This document shows positions 40,109-51,480 of a stretch of DNA of 64,000 nucleotides, piece by piece. Within the stretch, counting starts at the first letter, position 1. The number at the start of each line of letters is the position of its first letter. The stretch is taken from the NCBI RefSeq assembly GCF_021730395.1, contig NW_026463305.1, positions 1 to 64,000 of the forward strand. The letters are read 5' to 3'. The notes below the pieces were generated by a model, which saw only the letters and a program-made list of their open reading frames with translations, did not search any database and was not told where the DNA came from. The translations under genes and the position numbers were made by a program. The DNA comes from Mercenaria mercenaria (lineage: Eukaryota; Mollusca; Bivalvia; Venerida; Veneridae).

Positions 40109-42905
40109 CGATCATGTGATAGGGGTAGCCCGGCCCTGTATGAATCGAACCAACCTAGCCCGTCAGCCGGAACCGGCTAAAGGATCTCACAGTCAGACAA
40201 AGTTCACGCTACACCGTTGCCAATAATATTACGGAGTTTATGATTACGTATATGTCACTCTTGTTCAGCGAATTTATTCCTAAATATAAAGGTATTCACG
40301 GCGCTACTTGTGAAATCGTTTTCTTTTAAATATCCGACAAAGAATATGGAGTTATTGTAATGGGAGATACTTTTTCAATAACAATACCTATGCGCCGATA
40401 ACCTCAATGTCACAGAACTTATTGTTTATGTCGTATAGAAAGTAAACAGGAAATAAAAGTTAGCAAATTGAAAAGTCTTAACTAACCCGTTAACACGTTA
40501 ACAATGAAAGGTACATTGTCGGAATAAGTTATTGTAAGAACGCTTTCCTGATGAATTCTTATAGAGTTAGTGCTGGTTCTTTAACACCGAGAAATATGAC
40601 AACTTCTGAATCTGACATGTACCTTACTCTTTCAACGGTCAGAGATACAATGCTACCGAGGAAACTGTGAGGTATTCGACTATAAAAAAAGATGACGTGT
40701 TGCAGTGGGTGTTGCGGAGGGAACGGATATACACGAAATTGCACGGTCTATGTTATCGTTATAGTTGCGGCTATTCTAACTGTATGAAGTGGCATATCTA
40801 TGTTTCTGGTTGGAAGTAGAACGGCCACAGTTGAATGTAATCTGGTCTTACCAAATGATTACGCTATCAACGGAAGACATGGAAATGAACAGGAAAACAA
40901 AATGGATTCTCAAATTCCTACAAAACCTTCAACCCCATCGCAGACGACAACATTTGCAGGAACAGTGAAAACAACACGAACATTATCACCAACTTTAGAA
41001 ACAATAACAAAACGAACTCCTGAAACAGGAGCAAAAGAAAATGATACGCTTAAAGGTTAGTCTATCTTAGCAGGAAATGGTAGTATTTTTATGAAGATTA
41101 AAGTTGGCATTAAGAAGATTTAATAATATTTTATTTGGACGAAATTGTAAGGTTTCTTAAATGATACGCTGCAACTGCATACTATGGTTTGGCTTTGGTT
41201 CTTTAGTGTAGGTTTTTGCATGCACTACATATAATTGATCAGAAATTTTCTTTGATGTAGTACGAATTTTTGACGCAGATAATAGAACGTCGAAAAATCG
41301 AACTACTTTTAGAAAACAATTTACCGGGCAGTAAAATAATTGTATCTTATACAGCCGTTCCAGCAGGCGCAACTGTTTTCACCCGATGGGGAAGATCTGT
41401 ATGCACAAATGATTCCAACATGTTATACTCAGGTAATATTTTATTATTTAAAAAAGCGATACATGCTGTTTCGTTAGGATAAACATAATTCTTTTAAAAA
41501 TTATAAAACATTTCCGCAGTGCAACGATGTAGTTGTAGTTTTGAAAGGGCGATACATATTTCTTAAACCTGCTTAGAGAACTGTGTACGAAACATGGCTA
41601 ACGAAAATGTTTTATTCAATTTCAGCAATTTAAGTGACCTTTTGTTTTTCTCATCTAAGTCGTTTACCTCAATTCGGTATATTTCATTATTTTCACATCT
41701 GTGTATCTGACCTTTTATCCCAGGTTACACAGCTGGTATTCACACGACTTCGCTTAGCGGAACATCAAGTATCCTATGTCTACCAAGGAACCCGGAGTAT
41801 GCAAAAGCCCATTCTCTGAGCTATATAAACAGTGAATTGTATAGCGTTGAATTTGCGGCTTTCACAGAAGACTTGCTAGCAATATTTGGTGACTCAAGCA
41901 TAAAAGAACATGTCCTCCCGTGTGCGGTATGCGAGGTCGTTGGGCGTGGAACAAGTACAATGTTTCCCGCACTAACAAAATGTTTTCAAGGATGGACATT
42001 TGAGTATTCTGGATATCTCATGTCAGCTCCAATTAACAGAGATATAAACATCGATACAAAATGCATTGACAGTGACCCGGAAGCTCTAGATATAGAAGTT
42101 TCAAGGGGTCTGCACTTTGAGGCTGAATTAGCTTTTATATCAAGTAAAGGAAAGCTGCCGGCACCACCATATGTGGTAAAAAGGGCCCTTACTTGTGTTG
42201 TCTGCACAAAATAATTTTTTCAGAAGTAAGCCAATTTATTCGGAAACTGTTGTTAAGATTGAAGTAATTAACATTAAATAATCTGATGCTTTGTTCTCGG
42301 TCAATCCAGTGGTTTGACTGTTCTCAGTCATTCTTGTGTTATGATTATGAGGCTAAAGTCATTCATCAGAAATGGAAGAGACCAGAGATTATCGAACGAA
42401 AAACTCAAATAGTTATGTTGTATGACAAAAAAAAAACTTTTGATCTACCATTATCTTTCTTTTTTATAATCACAACAGCGGACATTCAGTGTCTCGAGTT
42501 GTGTTAGCTGTAAAGTGTTGTTATATATTGACTGATTCCTATGAGTCATTGAGTTCTGTATGCGCGGCTTGTGATCCCTGGGTCGCCGACTGGTTGTACA
42601 TTTTGATCCTGTATTTGACTTTCCGCACCTAATGGAAATCGAAGGTAATTATATATGGGCGCTTTGCCTCTCTTGTCCACCTTTATCCCAGCCATGTTGA
42701 AGGTTATGCATGGACCGGTTATTGAATTTCATTTTTCAGAGTGTCCTAACACTAATTTCATTTTCTATTCATAAGGGTTAAGATTTTGGTCATAAATTTC
42801 TGAACCGTCCGCGAGATTGTAATGTTCCAGTAGAGCCTATTACTGTTACATACTTATTTTGGTTGACACACATTCTTTTTATCAGTATTTTCTATTAGGG
42901 GATAT
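40109..42905 (+). repeat. Duplicated host block, copy 2
   Basis: This matches 1-57 plus 3387-6190 in the same orientation. It does not contain the LTR-like insertion, so that insertion postdates the duplication or happened only in copy 1. Differences from copy 1 are scattered substitutions and small indels, at roughly 8-10% by eye. Confidence 0.85.
40596..42214 (+). pseudogene. Spongin-domain membrane protein gene, copy 2 (probable pseudogene)
   Basis: The three exons are 40596-41055, 41355-41432 and 41724-42214, with the same phases as copy 1 and exons 2 and 3 of exactly the same length. In exon 1, a 1-bp loss near 40648 and a 1-bp gain in the A-run near 40688 compensate each other and change about 13 residues. 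The in-frame TGA at 40785-40787 (codon 64) truncates the protein inside its membrane helix. The ectodomain frame remains open (LPCAVCEVVGRGTSTMF, LTCVVCTK), so loss may be recent. A downstream start at 40800 (MFLVGSRTAT) would leave part of the helix, so a secreted or otherwise altered product cannot be ruled out. Confidence 0.7.
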
Positions 42906-42969
42906 TAATAATCTAAACTTGTATCTCCCGTGACATTTTTTCAATGACCATTACCAGGCGGTGTAAATA

Positions 42970-43065
42970 ACATATAAAAAACAAGGCGTTTTCGCCAAGT
43001 GTTGTCGTGTTTTTGTGTTGTCGAGTTTCCGCCCCGCCAACACGAAAACACGAAATGGCAGAAAT
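42970..43065. repeat. Short GTTTTCGCC/AACACGAAAACACG palindromic patch
   Basis: The patch contains GGCGTTTTCGCC and AACACGAAAACACGAAATGG, related to the larger repeat at 8375-8690. It lies just past the duplication boundary. Confidence 0.45.
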
Positions 43066-43084
43066 CAGCCACCATATACATCAC

Positions 43085-43378
43085 ATGAAGTTTTGGGATG
43101 GTCTGGTGTGTAGTTACCCCTTTCTATAAACAAGGGCCACAGCTGTCAAAAAAATGGCAATTTGGTATATGGTCATTATCAACTTCCGTATAAGTCTCAA
43201 ATGTTACGTTAAAATGTCCACCAAAAAAAAATCATTTTCATTTCTTGTTGTTATAAACAAACCGTTTTTCGCACTACTTCATCAAAAGTGTCTAGTCCAA
43301 AAAGATCGTAGAAAATCACCTATAAAAACCTATAAACCACATGTACGGCGGGCGAACAAGGGAAATGAATGATGCTAC
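43085..43378 (-). repeat. Dispersed repeat, inverted partner of 57298-57600
   Basis: Bases 43100-43378 match the reverse complement of 57298-57600 in order. Shared blocks include CCCTTTCTATA, GGTATATGGTCATTATCA, TTTTCATTTCTTG, GTAGAAAATCAC and GGCGGGCGAACAA (inexact). A short frame here is not a gene. Confidence 0.65.
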
Positions 43379-43734
43379 ATCAAAATATACCTCACAAACC
43401 TCAGTATTGTACAATTAGCGGGTCAATATGTCCACATGTGAGTCGGCTGGGCTTACTTGATTAGCTGTATCGACTGGTTCTCTTCTTCGCTCAGTTTTCT
43501 TCTGCTTAAAGTAGGATACAGCAATGTTTTGTAAATAAAACCTCGCGAATAAATCCCGCACGTATTTTTGTATAACATTATACAGTATGCACCTTACTTC
43601 TATCATTGGCAACCTTTTTGAGTTCAACGATCCATGAGAACCATAACAATCAAACAATAATGGTTTCGTTTAAATTATAGTCGATATCATAAACAAATTA
43701 TGAACACAAATGAGATTGCATTGAAAGGCTATAA

Positions 43735-44190
43735 TTTTTTTGTTTGGGGTTCAGCAGTTACTGGAAAATCCTACTTGGAAAAGAAATTCAAAAGAAAAAC
43801 TGGAATATGAGGGTGAACATTGTGTAGTTTACATGCTTTACAAGTATTGTATGTCAAGTATATAAAGATGGATGTACAATTTATAAATTCACTGGGATTT
43901 AAGATGGTAGATATGGACCTTCAGAAATACTCGATGTGCTTATGAATAATAAGAAGTATGTTGATGTTGTTCAAAAGATTAAAATATGTGAAGTTTTGAT
44001 TGTTGATGAATAAACATTTAACTCTATCAACAAAGAAGACTGAAATTGCCTGACAAACGTTTTGGAGGCATACATGTTATATTTGTGACAAACATTTGGA
44101 GTCATACAAGTTATATTTGTGACAAACTTTTTGGAGGCATACAAGTTATATTTGTAGGTGACTTTTTCCAATTACCACGAAAGAGTGATG
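43735..44190 (+). pseudogene. PIF1-like helicase remnant
   Basis: The reading in successive plus-strand frames gives GSAVTGKSYLEKKF (the P-loop of PIF1-type helicases, GxAGTGKS), then KICEVLIVDE (Walker B), and FGGIHVIFV-type sequence ending in FVGDFFQLPRKS (motif III, GDFxQLP). Stops and frameshifts lie between them, including a stop directly after IVDE. PIF1 helicases occur in hosts, Helitrons and as multicopy mollusc genes. No Rep/HUH domain is visible nearby, so the source is open. Confidence 0.7.
44045..44160 (+). repeat. Tandem expansion within PIF1 motif
   Basis: A unit of about 37 bp (TTTGGAGGCATACAAGTTAT followed by ATTTGTGACAAAC) is repeated nearly three times directly before the GDFFQLP-coding sequence. 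The unit encodes the GGIQVIFV segment, so the helicase motif itself has been duplicated. Confidence 0.75.
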
Positions 44191-44870
44191 GTTAAGGGGA
44201 CACACGTAGTTCTTCTGACAAACTAAAGCGAAATACTTGTAAACGGAGCACAAGTATTGTAACCAACTTAGATCATTATGGCCCCATACTTCAATTTTCG
44301 CTGCCGAATCTTACACATCGGGTGGAAAAGATGAAATTTATAGGTAATAAATGAAGGTAAGACGTTTAGTTGTGATGATTATTATAGAAAATAGAATTAT
44401 TTGCTGTCGTAAATATTCTAAAGTTTTCAGGAAACCATTTAATATCTTAAATTTTCAAATATGAACGAATAATATGTTTATTAACAATTTATGAGTTTTG
44501 AGGTGAGGTCGGTTTGTTCTAAACACGGTATTATTTACATACTATAAGAAGTAAATAATTATATAGGTCTTATCTACTGTTCAGGTTATTTGTCTGCAAC
44601 ACTGTCAGCCATGTGATGATTTGCAATGACATATTATATTGTAATGATTATTATGATCTGTATATACTTTACAGTCCTCAAGTCTATATGAAGTTATAGC
44701 AGTAAGAGAACAGTATTCCCTAACATTAGCCTTTGAAATGCATGAAATTCTGATCCTGGTACATGTATTTAACTTTACTAAATGTATAAATTAAGTTTGC
44801 AAACAGAGCTACGTTCATAATTAAATGGCAAGCACTAACAATTTATTGTATAAAAACAGGCAGTATTTTA

Positions 44871-45131
44871 ATGATATTACACATTCTATACATATCTAAT
44901 TGTTCAGTTGGAAATTCTCCGGAATACCTTTTAGAACTTCTCATAAAACAAACTCAGACAAGGAACTTGCGTTCTTCAAATTCCGTTACTGGGCGCTTCA
45001 TTGTTCCTTGCAACAAGCACAAAACGTTCGGTGACAAAAGCTTTAGTACTGTTGGACCTAAACTCTGGAACGAATTACCACTAAGAAACATTAGATGTAT
45101 TCAAAAAGATGTTAAAAACTCATTATTTTAG
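44871..45131 (+). pseudogene. LINE ORF2 C-terminus (CR1/Jockey-like fragment)
   Basis: The 86-residue frame has the C-terminal signature of many non-LTR polyproteins: TRNLRSSNSVTGRFIVPCNK, then TFGDKSFSTVGPKLWNELPL and VKNSLF before the stop. Only this 3' fragment remains (5' truncation). The sequence after the stop to about 45260 would be 3' UTR, ending at a microsatellite. Confidence 0.7.
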
Positions 45132-45263
45132 AGATTACTTCTGTGGTATCATAAACTGGATAATTTTTAATGTGTAAATACATTCGAATATGTGCAATTT
45201 TATCACGGTTTAATACAAAAGTAAAGTTGTTTGTATTATCTTATGGACATGTCACTATAATTA

Positions 45264-45266
45264 ACT

Positions 45267-45298
<32 letters not shown>

Positions 45299-45330
45299 CC
45301 TTACTACTTACTTACTTTCTTACTTACAAA
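45264..45330 (+). repeat. (CTTA)n microsatellite at LINE 3' end
   Basis: About a dozen CTTA units with small interruptions. They probably mark the tail of the preceding LINE fragment. Confidence 0.75.
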
Positions 45331-45555
45331 ACAGCTGTCTTACTATATCTTAATATTTCATTAATCTTATTTTCTTAAGTTTTAAGATAACTGATTTTTT
45401 GTTTAACACTTAATTAATTGATTACTCACGATAATATTTATGCTCATTTATTTATTACATTTTTCAAAGATGTTTTAGTTTTTAGACGTATTTTTGTAAA
45501 ACGCCATTGAATATGTTTTATGTAAAAATAGGCGTTTATAAAACGGTTTCAAGTT

Positions 45556-45655
45556 TTCAAGTTTCAAGTTACAAGTTTGAAGTATACAGTATGTACTTTT
45601 ATTATAGTTTCGAGTTACAAGTTTGAAGTATACAGTATGTACTTTTATTCTAGTT
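45556..45655. repeat. Two ~50-bp tandem units
   Basis: GAGTTACAAGTTTGAAGTAT followed by ACAGTATGTACTTTTATT occurs twice in succession (about 45566 and 45610). Confidence 0.7.
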
Positions 45656-45690
45656 GAGAGTTCAATTTATAGACTCATCTGCTGATTAGG

Positions 45691-46583
45691 GAAATCAGAA
45701 TGATTTACCTTGCCACCACTATACTGAATAACACTACCTAACATCGCTGACCTCAAAACCGAAATCAGAATGATTTACCTTGCCACCACTATACTGAATA
45801 ACACTACCTAACATCGCTGACCTCAAAACCGAAATCAGAATGATTTACCTTGCCACCACTATACTGAATAACACTACCTAACATCGCTGACCTCAAAACC
45901 GAAATCAGAATGATTTACCTTGCCACCACTATACTGAATAACACTACCTAACATCGCTGACCTCAAAACCGAATCAAATGATTCCTGCCACCTATACTGA
46001 TAACACTACCTAACATCGCTGACCTCAACCGAATCAAATGATTACCTTGCCCACTAACTGAATAACACTACCTAACATCGCTGACCTCAAAACCGAAATC
46101 AGAATGATTTCCTTGCCACCACTATACTGAATAACACTACCTAACATCGCTGACCTCAAACCGAAATCAGAATGATTTACCTTGCCTACCATATATGAAT
46201 ATTAAATACTAACATCTGTCATGACCTCAAAACGAAATCAATGATTTACCTTGCACCACAGTTACTGAATAAAAACTTACCATAACATCGTGCCTCAAAA
46301 CCGAAATCAGAATGATTTACCTTGCCACCACTATACTGAATAACACTACCTAACATCGCTGACCTCAAAACCGAAATCAGAATGATTTGCCTTGCCACCA
46401 CTATACTGAATAACACTACCTAACATCGCTGACCTCAAAACCGAAATCAGAATGATTTACCTTGCCACCACTATACTGAATAACACTACCTAACATCGCT
46501 GACCTCAAAACCGAAATCAGAATGATTTGCCTTGCCACCACTATACTGAATAACACTACCTAACATCGCTGACCTCAAAACCG
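45691..46583. repeat. 70-bp satellite array (about 13 units)
   Basis: The unit GAAATCAGAATGATTTACCT...CTGACCTCAAAACC is exactly 70 bp in the first four copies (45691, 45761, 45831, 45901) and in the last copies from about 46304. The copies between 45971 and 46300 have many small deletions and a few insertions. No spacer differences suggest CRISPR; it is a simple satellite. Confidence 0.95.
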
Positions 46584-46589
46584 AAGTAT

Positions 46590-47418
46590 AAACTATTGTA
46601 TAGTACTGCTTGTTTATTTTATAATATGTTTATTTAAATTATAAAAAGTAAATGTTCATGTTTTAAATATGGAATTTAAATCTAATGTACCTTTACATTG
46701 AGAAAAAAGTTTACAATTCAGATGTAGTGAAAAAAGTTATTGACGACATTTTAAATCGATTATAATCCAGCTTTTATATTATAATCATAATATACATTAT
46801 TTCTTTAAATTTTGTGATTTCTTACCTACATATTACAACATATTACAACAATACAGTTAATGCTCATTTATATTATACTAATTTAATTTAAGTTCATTTG
46901 AGAGAAAACTCTTTTTATCGACTTAATTTTGAGTCGTCTGCTTCCTGGAAAAACCAGTACTGGTGTAGCAAGAGGTGGTACCGTCGTGACGCCGTTGGGG
47001 CTCAATTTCGCAACATCCGGTACCCCATTTACCTTTAGGTAACGAACCAAAATAATATATAATCTTGCAAAAAGTACTTTTGAATTAATCATGTATTTTT
47101 TTAACATTTCAGTGTAGTGATAGAATGCCGGGTCATTTGAAGGCTGGTCAGTATGGTGCTGCACTGTCAGGGGACACTTCCTCAGCAGGACTGAGAATAG
47201 TTAAATTTCCAAGAACGTTATATCACACCACCAAGTAAAAGAGTTCATGACTGATCTACCAGCATCACAGCCCTTAACAGAGTATACATGTTGTCGAGAA
47301 AGACAATGGTTAGTATATATGATATTAGTGAAGTAAGAAAATTTTACTAACACTTTATAGTCAAGTCTAATGTAGCAGATATATGCTTATTTAAGAAGTT
47401 AGAATCATTTTGTTAGTA
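46590..47418. other. AT-rich spacer
   Basis: A minus-strand frame at 46883-47164 (93 residues, VNGVPDVAKLSPNGVTTVPP) has no recognised features. It could be part of a retroelement or chance. Nothing else is supported here. Confidence 0.4.
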
Positions 47419-47552
47419 TTAGAGAATTTCAACTTACTTCGACGCGGACTGCGGACAGCGGACTGCGTACTTACAGTAGGGGTTTTCTCAAAATATTTAA
47501 AGGTTCGCAAGAAAAAAAGATACCTATGGTATATATGTTTCTTTTACCTATA

Positions 47553-48467
47553 CGAGGGGCGTTCAATATGTAATGTTACTCCGTATGTAGTTCCGTAACC
47601 GCTTATTATTTTTAGATGCGGTTTTCGGCACATTATAGAGCAATTTATTGGCAACACAATGCTATATTAATTATAAAAATCGGTAGATTCAAAGTAAAAA
47701 TATAATCATTTAAGTGAGGTGTACTCTGGTATACTGGACAATTTTGTGTCCAAAATATTGAGATTGTAATATGCAATTCCTTGATTATACTATTCAACAA
47801 CTAGAACTATAGTTCAATTTTCAGTTTAAACAGATAAAACATATCATGATCTTCACAAAAACATATGAAAACTAAAATAAAAAAAATTATAGCAGTCTTA
47901 AAGTGAGTGTGTATATTTTTACTCTTAAAATGATAAGGTGAGTACAATGAGCCTCTGCAATTTTGTCAGGCGCGATAATCATCGTTTAAAAATTCTTGTA
48001 TTTCAAGTTGATACTAGTATCTTAATTCTCGATTGCGTAACTAGTTCTTACAACTTCGATTAATCGCTCTCAACACCCATTCCAGATGGAATCAACCTCG
48101 AATTCAGATTTTTTTTAGTTGTGTTGTAAAATTAAAAATGCAATAAATAGTTTAAAACAAACGCGAACTCGTCACAAATTGCTGTACTTCGTAGAAAAAT
48201 GATAGAATTTTGTGATTTTACAAGTTATTCTATTTTTCAGAGACTCTGGATGCCTAGGACAAACCTAATTTATAATTATGGTCCAGTATACCTGAGTACA
48301 CCTCACTAAAATGTTTATACTTATACTTTGAACCTGTCGATTTTTATAATTTATATAGTATTGTGTTCCCAATAAATTGCTCTATAATAGGCCGAAAACC
48401 GCATCTAAAAATAACCAGCGGTTACGGAACTACATACGGAGTAACATTATATATTGAACGCCCCTCG
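47553..48467. mobile_element. Mariner-like MITE, TA target site
   Basis: The 915-bp element begins CGAGGGGCGTTCAATATGTA and ends in its reverse complement (GAACGCCCCTCG), with TA on both sides (47551-47552 and 48468-48469). Inverted repeats extend about 190 bp inward and include GTTACGGAACTACATACGGA and GCATCTAAAAATAA. The ends and TA target fit Tc1/mariner. It has no transposase frame. Confidence 0.85.
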
Positions 48468-50234
48468 TATGTGTAGTTACTTTTGCCTTCTCAATTAGTG
48501 TATTATGATAATTATCTGCTAATACAATACATACGTTTGAAAATATATGGATAGTAAACGGGCTAAATTTAGCACTCGTAATCGCAATTTTCAGATATTT
48601 TTAGTTCATGTCACATTTAAACGAGTCGGCTACATAAATGTCTGCATGTAGGATGCCTCTAGATTCAGCTTAATACCGGTACTCTATCGCATTTTACTTG
48701 CCTTTAGCATGTTCTTCAAATATTTGTATGCTTTAACATTTTGTTTTGATATTGAGACATTTCTTCTGCGCGACGCTAACGACTTCGAACCCCCCAGTGC
48801 AACGATAATACTTCATCTTAATATGTTCATGCATTAAAAAAGTCAACTTGAAACATGGATTTGAAGATAACTGCGATTCCTATAAAAACAACAGTTTGGG
48901 TTTAATTTGTGTCCGTCCATACGGTTCCTAGACTTGTATTTCCTAGTAACAACATAAGAAAAAAGCAGTACAAAATATTATTGTGAAAAAAAATGATACA
49001 TTTTGAATAAAACAAACGTCCGTTTAATTTTTGTTGCATAGTATAAATACCGTGTTCTCGTAGACTTCTGTTCTGAAAAGTCATTGTTTTTCATTAATTT
49101 TGATAACTGTAGAATGTTACATAAAATCATGAGAAGTTTAATGAAATATCTTAAATGATTTAGTTCAACACTGTCAAAACATACGGGAAGTTCTCATACA
49201 TGCATCTTTCATCCCTGTCGAAACGAGATCCGATATATTACCATAATTTAGCGACAACATCCTGAATTAGTTATGTATCAGGATGTTTGAAAATTAAAAA
49301 GAAAGAATATCCACTTCATATTAACATAATCTGATATCAGATTTTGAAAAATGATCAAGACATGCTCGATCTTGATTACTGAGATCACGCCAAGACTGAA
49401 TTCCTGGGCTTCTGTTTTCAAAACATTTTGGGTCTCAGCTGAGTTTGATAATGAAACATTGTCATTGATATTAATATTGCATGTTAAAATTTAAGATTTA
49501 AATTCCTGACTATTTTCAAGTGGCTATTCAGTATGGATTGGCAGTCTTAACTGGAATTTAATCTTTAAGTACCATCAAAACTAGCTGTCATCTTTTCAAT
49601 CTAAAACTCAGCTGAGACCGAAAATTGTTTTGTGAAGAAAGGGCCTGAGAAGCGTCCAAGTTCAAAATTCCGATCATATTCCAAAAATGTTTTATGGCCA
49701 GTAAATGCATAAATTGTCAACGAGATTATATTTTTGAATTAGTCAACTCCTATGACGCCATTTGAGCAATTCTGTGTGGTCATTTGAAGTCGAGACTAGC
49801 CTTTTATCGTTATTTACAAAGCCTTTTTAGTCGAACACATGCATAAAAGGGGTATGTGTAGATACTTGTCTTCAGGGAACTTGAACAAAGATTTAAACTC
49901 ATGAAAACTCAAGGTCTATATTGGTTTAAAAATTCATTATGTGGCCATCATGCATATCATGGTAGGGTGACCGGGAATACTGAATGAATTCAGTATCGTA
50001 TAAAACTGAATTTGTAGGGTTTGAAATGGTTAAGAATATAATAATATCACGCGCGGCATATTTTTACCACGATGCATTACAATGTCACGCATCGTACCGT
50101 GCATATTCAAAATAGTGTGTCGTACAATAGCATTTCAGCGTCGCGCGTGCTATAATACGAAATCCCATGCTCCATATACACTATATACATTTTTGATACC
50201 AAATATGTTGTTGTGATCCCCTACCGTAAAGGTC

Positions 50235-50330
50235 GGTGAACCTCTTGCGGCGCAGGGGAAGAGTGTCTTTCTCGATCCTCACCAGAAGGTCATTGGTTCA
50301 AATTCTGGTTTATAGGGTATGTTGAGCGTT
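50235..50330 (+). mobile_element. tRNA-derived SINE head
   Basis: A box A-like GCGGCGCAGGGG (about 50247) and box B GGTTCAAATTC (50295-50305) are spaced about 45 bp apart, as in tRNA promoters. The arms do not form a full cloverleaf that I can verify, so it is read as a SINE fragment rather than a tRNA gene. Confidence 0.5.
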
Positions 50331-50775
50331 GAATCAACAGCCGTTTTCACTGCTAGCGAATACTAGCTAGAACCTCACGAAGTTGAAAACAAGCATATAA
50401 ATAAGTTGCAGCACTTCAAATAAAAAGGAAGTTTGCGATACAGATCTTCTAGCTTCTTGTCATAAATACGGTAGCCGAAAGATTTGAATATACATTAATC
50501 AAAAAGCGATATAAAAGGTAAAAGGGTGAAAAAATTTTAAAATGCCCCCACACTGTTAAGAAAATATATTGGTAATTCATATACAATAAAACGGATATTG
50601 ATAAATATTGTAGCTGTCTTTTCTCAGATATTTTAAATGTAAACAGTATTACGGCATTAGAACTGGATGTATAGTTATGTATAACTTCCTCATATACAGT
50701 TTGAGAAAACCCCTATAGTAAGTCCGTAGTCCGTGGTCCGCAGTACGCGTCGAAGTAAGCTGAAAATCTCTATTT

Positions 50776-51480
50776 GGTCCAACATACTTTTTAAACAGGT
50801 TATGGGTATACTGAATCTAAAAAAAAAAAATGATGGTTATCTGGCACATGCCTCTGAAAGGGGCAAACAATTGGGACAAAAATGACCACTATATTTTATA
50901 TTTTTTTTTATTTCCGCTTTATTAAAAAAATCTTTATCTTTAGAAATGTTTTAATAAATCATTTCATATTATTAGCACATCTGAATAAATATTTGTCAAT
51001 AAAATGTATTATTAGTTAACTTGTGTATTTTACGGGATTCAAAAAGTGAAATATGAAGACAATTTAAAAAAGAATTTTAAAAAAAAAATCCAAAGTCATT
51101 CATAAAATAGAAAAGTGAGGCTAAGTATTAGATTGAAGACCTGCTGAAATTGTCATGTGTGTGTTTTTTGTTTTTTTTTTTTTTTTTTGTTTTTTTTTTT
51201 TTTGTTGTTGTTGTTGTTGTTTTTGTTTTTTTTTATGAAATAGTTTTTTGCACTCTTAAGATTATCATTTAAGCAAAAACAATGGGGAAACGAATTGATC
51301 AGCACGTCTATATTTAACAGAATACCATCTATAACAAATTTTATGTGGGTAGGATCATTTTATTAAAGAATCATTATTTTTTGTAATATTTAACAAAATA
51401 AAAATTGGTGAAAAGCAGGCATGACAGGGATTAAGATTAAGGCTAATGTGGACTTAATACTGAATTAGTATAAACAATGC
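50776..51480. other. Spacer with T-rich microsatellite
   Basis: Bases 51163-51236 are poly-T with (TTG)n. The remainder is AT-rich with no gene. Confidence 0.7.

Larger units (their letters stand above)
47419..50775. mobile_element. ~3.4-kb element with ~75-bp terminal inverted repeats
   Basis: Bases 47419-47491 are the imperfect reverse complement of 50701-50775 (shared CTTACTTCGACGCG, GGGGTTTTCTCAAA and the GTCCGTAGTCCG/CGGACTGCG region). The interior has no transposase that I can recognise. It holds a mariner-like MITE near its left end and a SINE head near its right end. It is probably a non-autonomous DNA transposon enlarged by later insertions. Confidence 0.55.

Noticed and set aside
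43971-44171. Minus-strand 66-residue frame with repeated SKTFVTNI-type units
   Set aside because: It is the antisense of the PIF1 motif tandem repeat.
45691-46583. CRISPR array
   Set aside because: Units are contiguous 70-mers without unique spacers, in an animal genome. It is a satellite.
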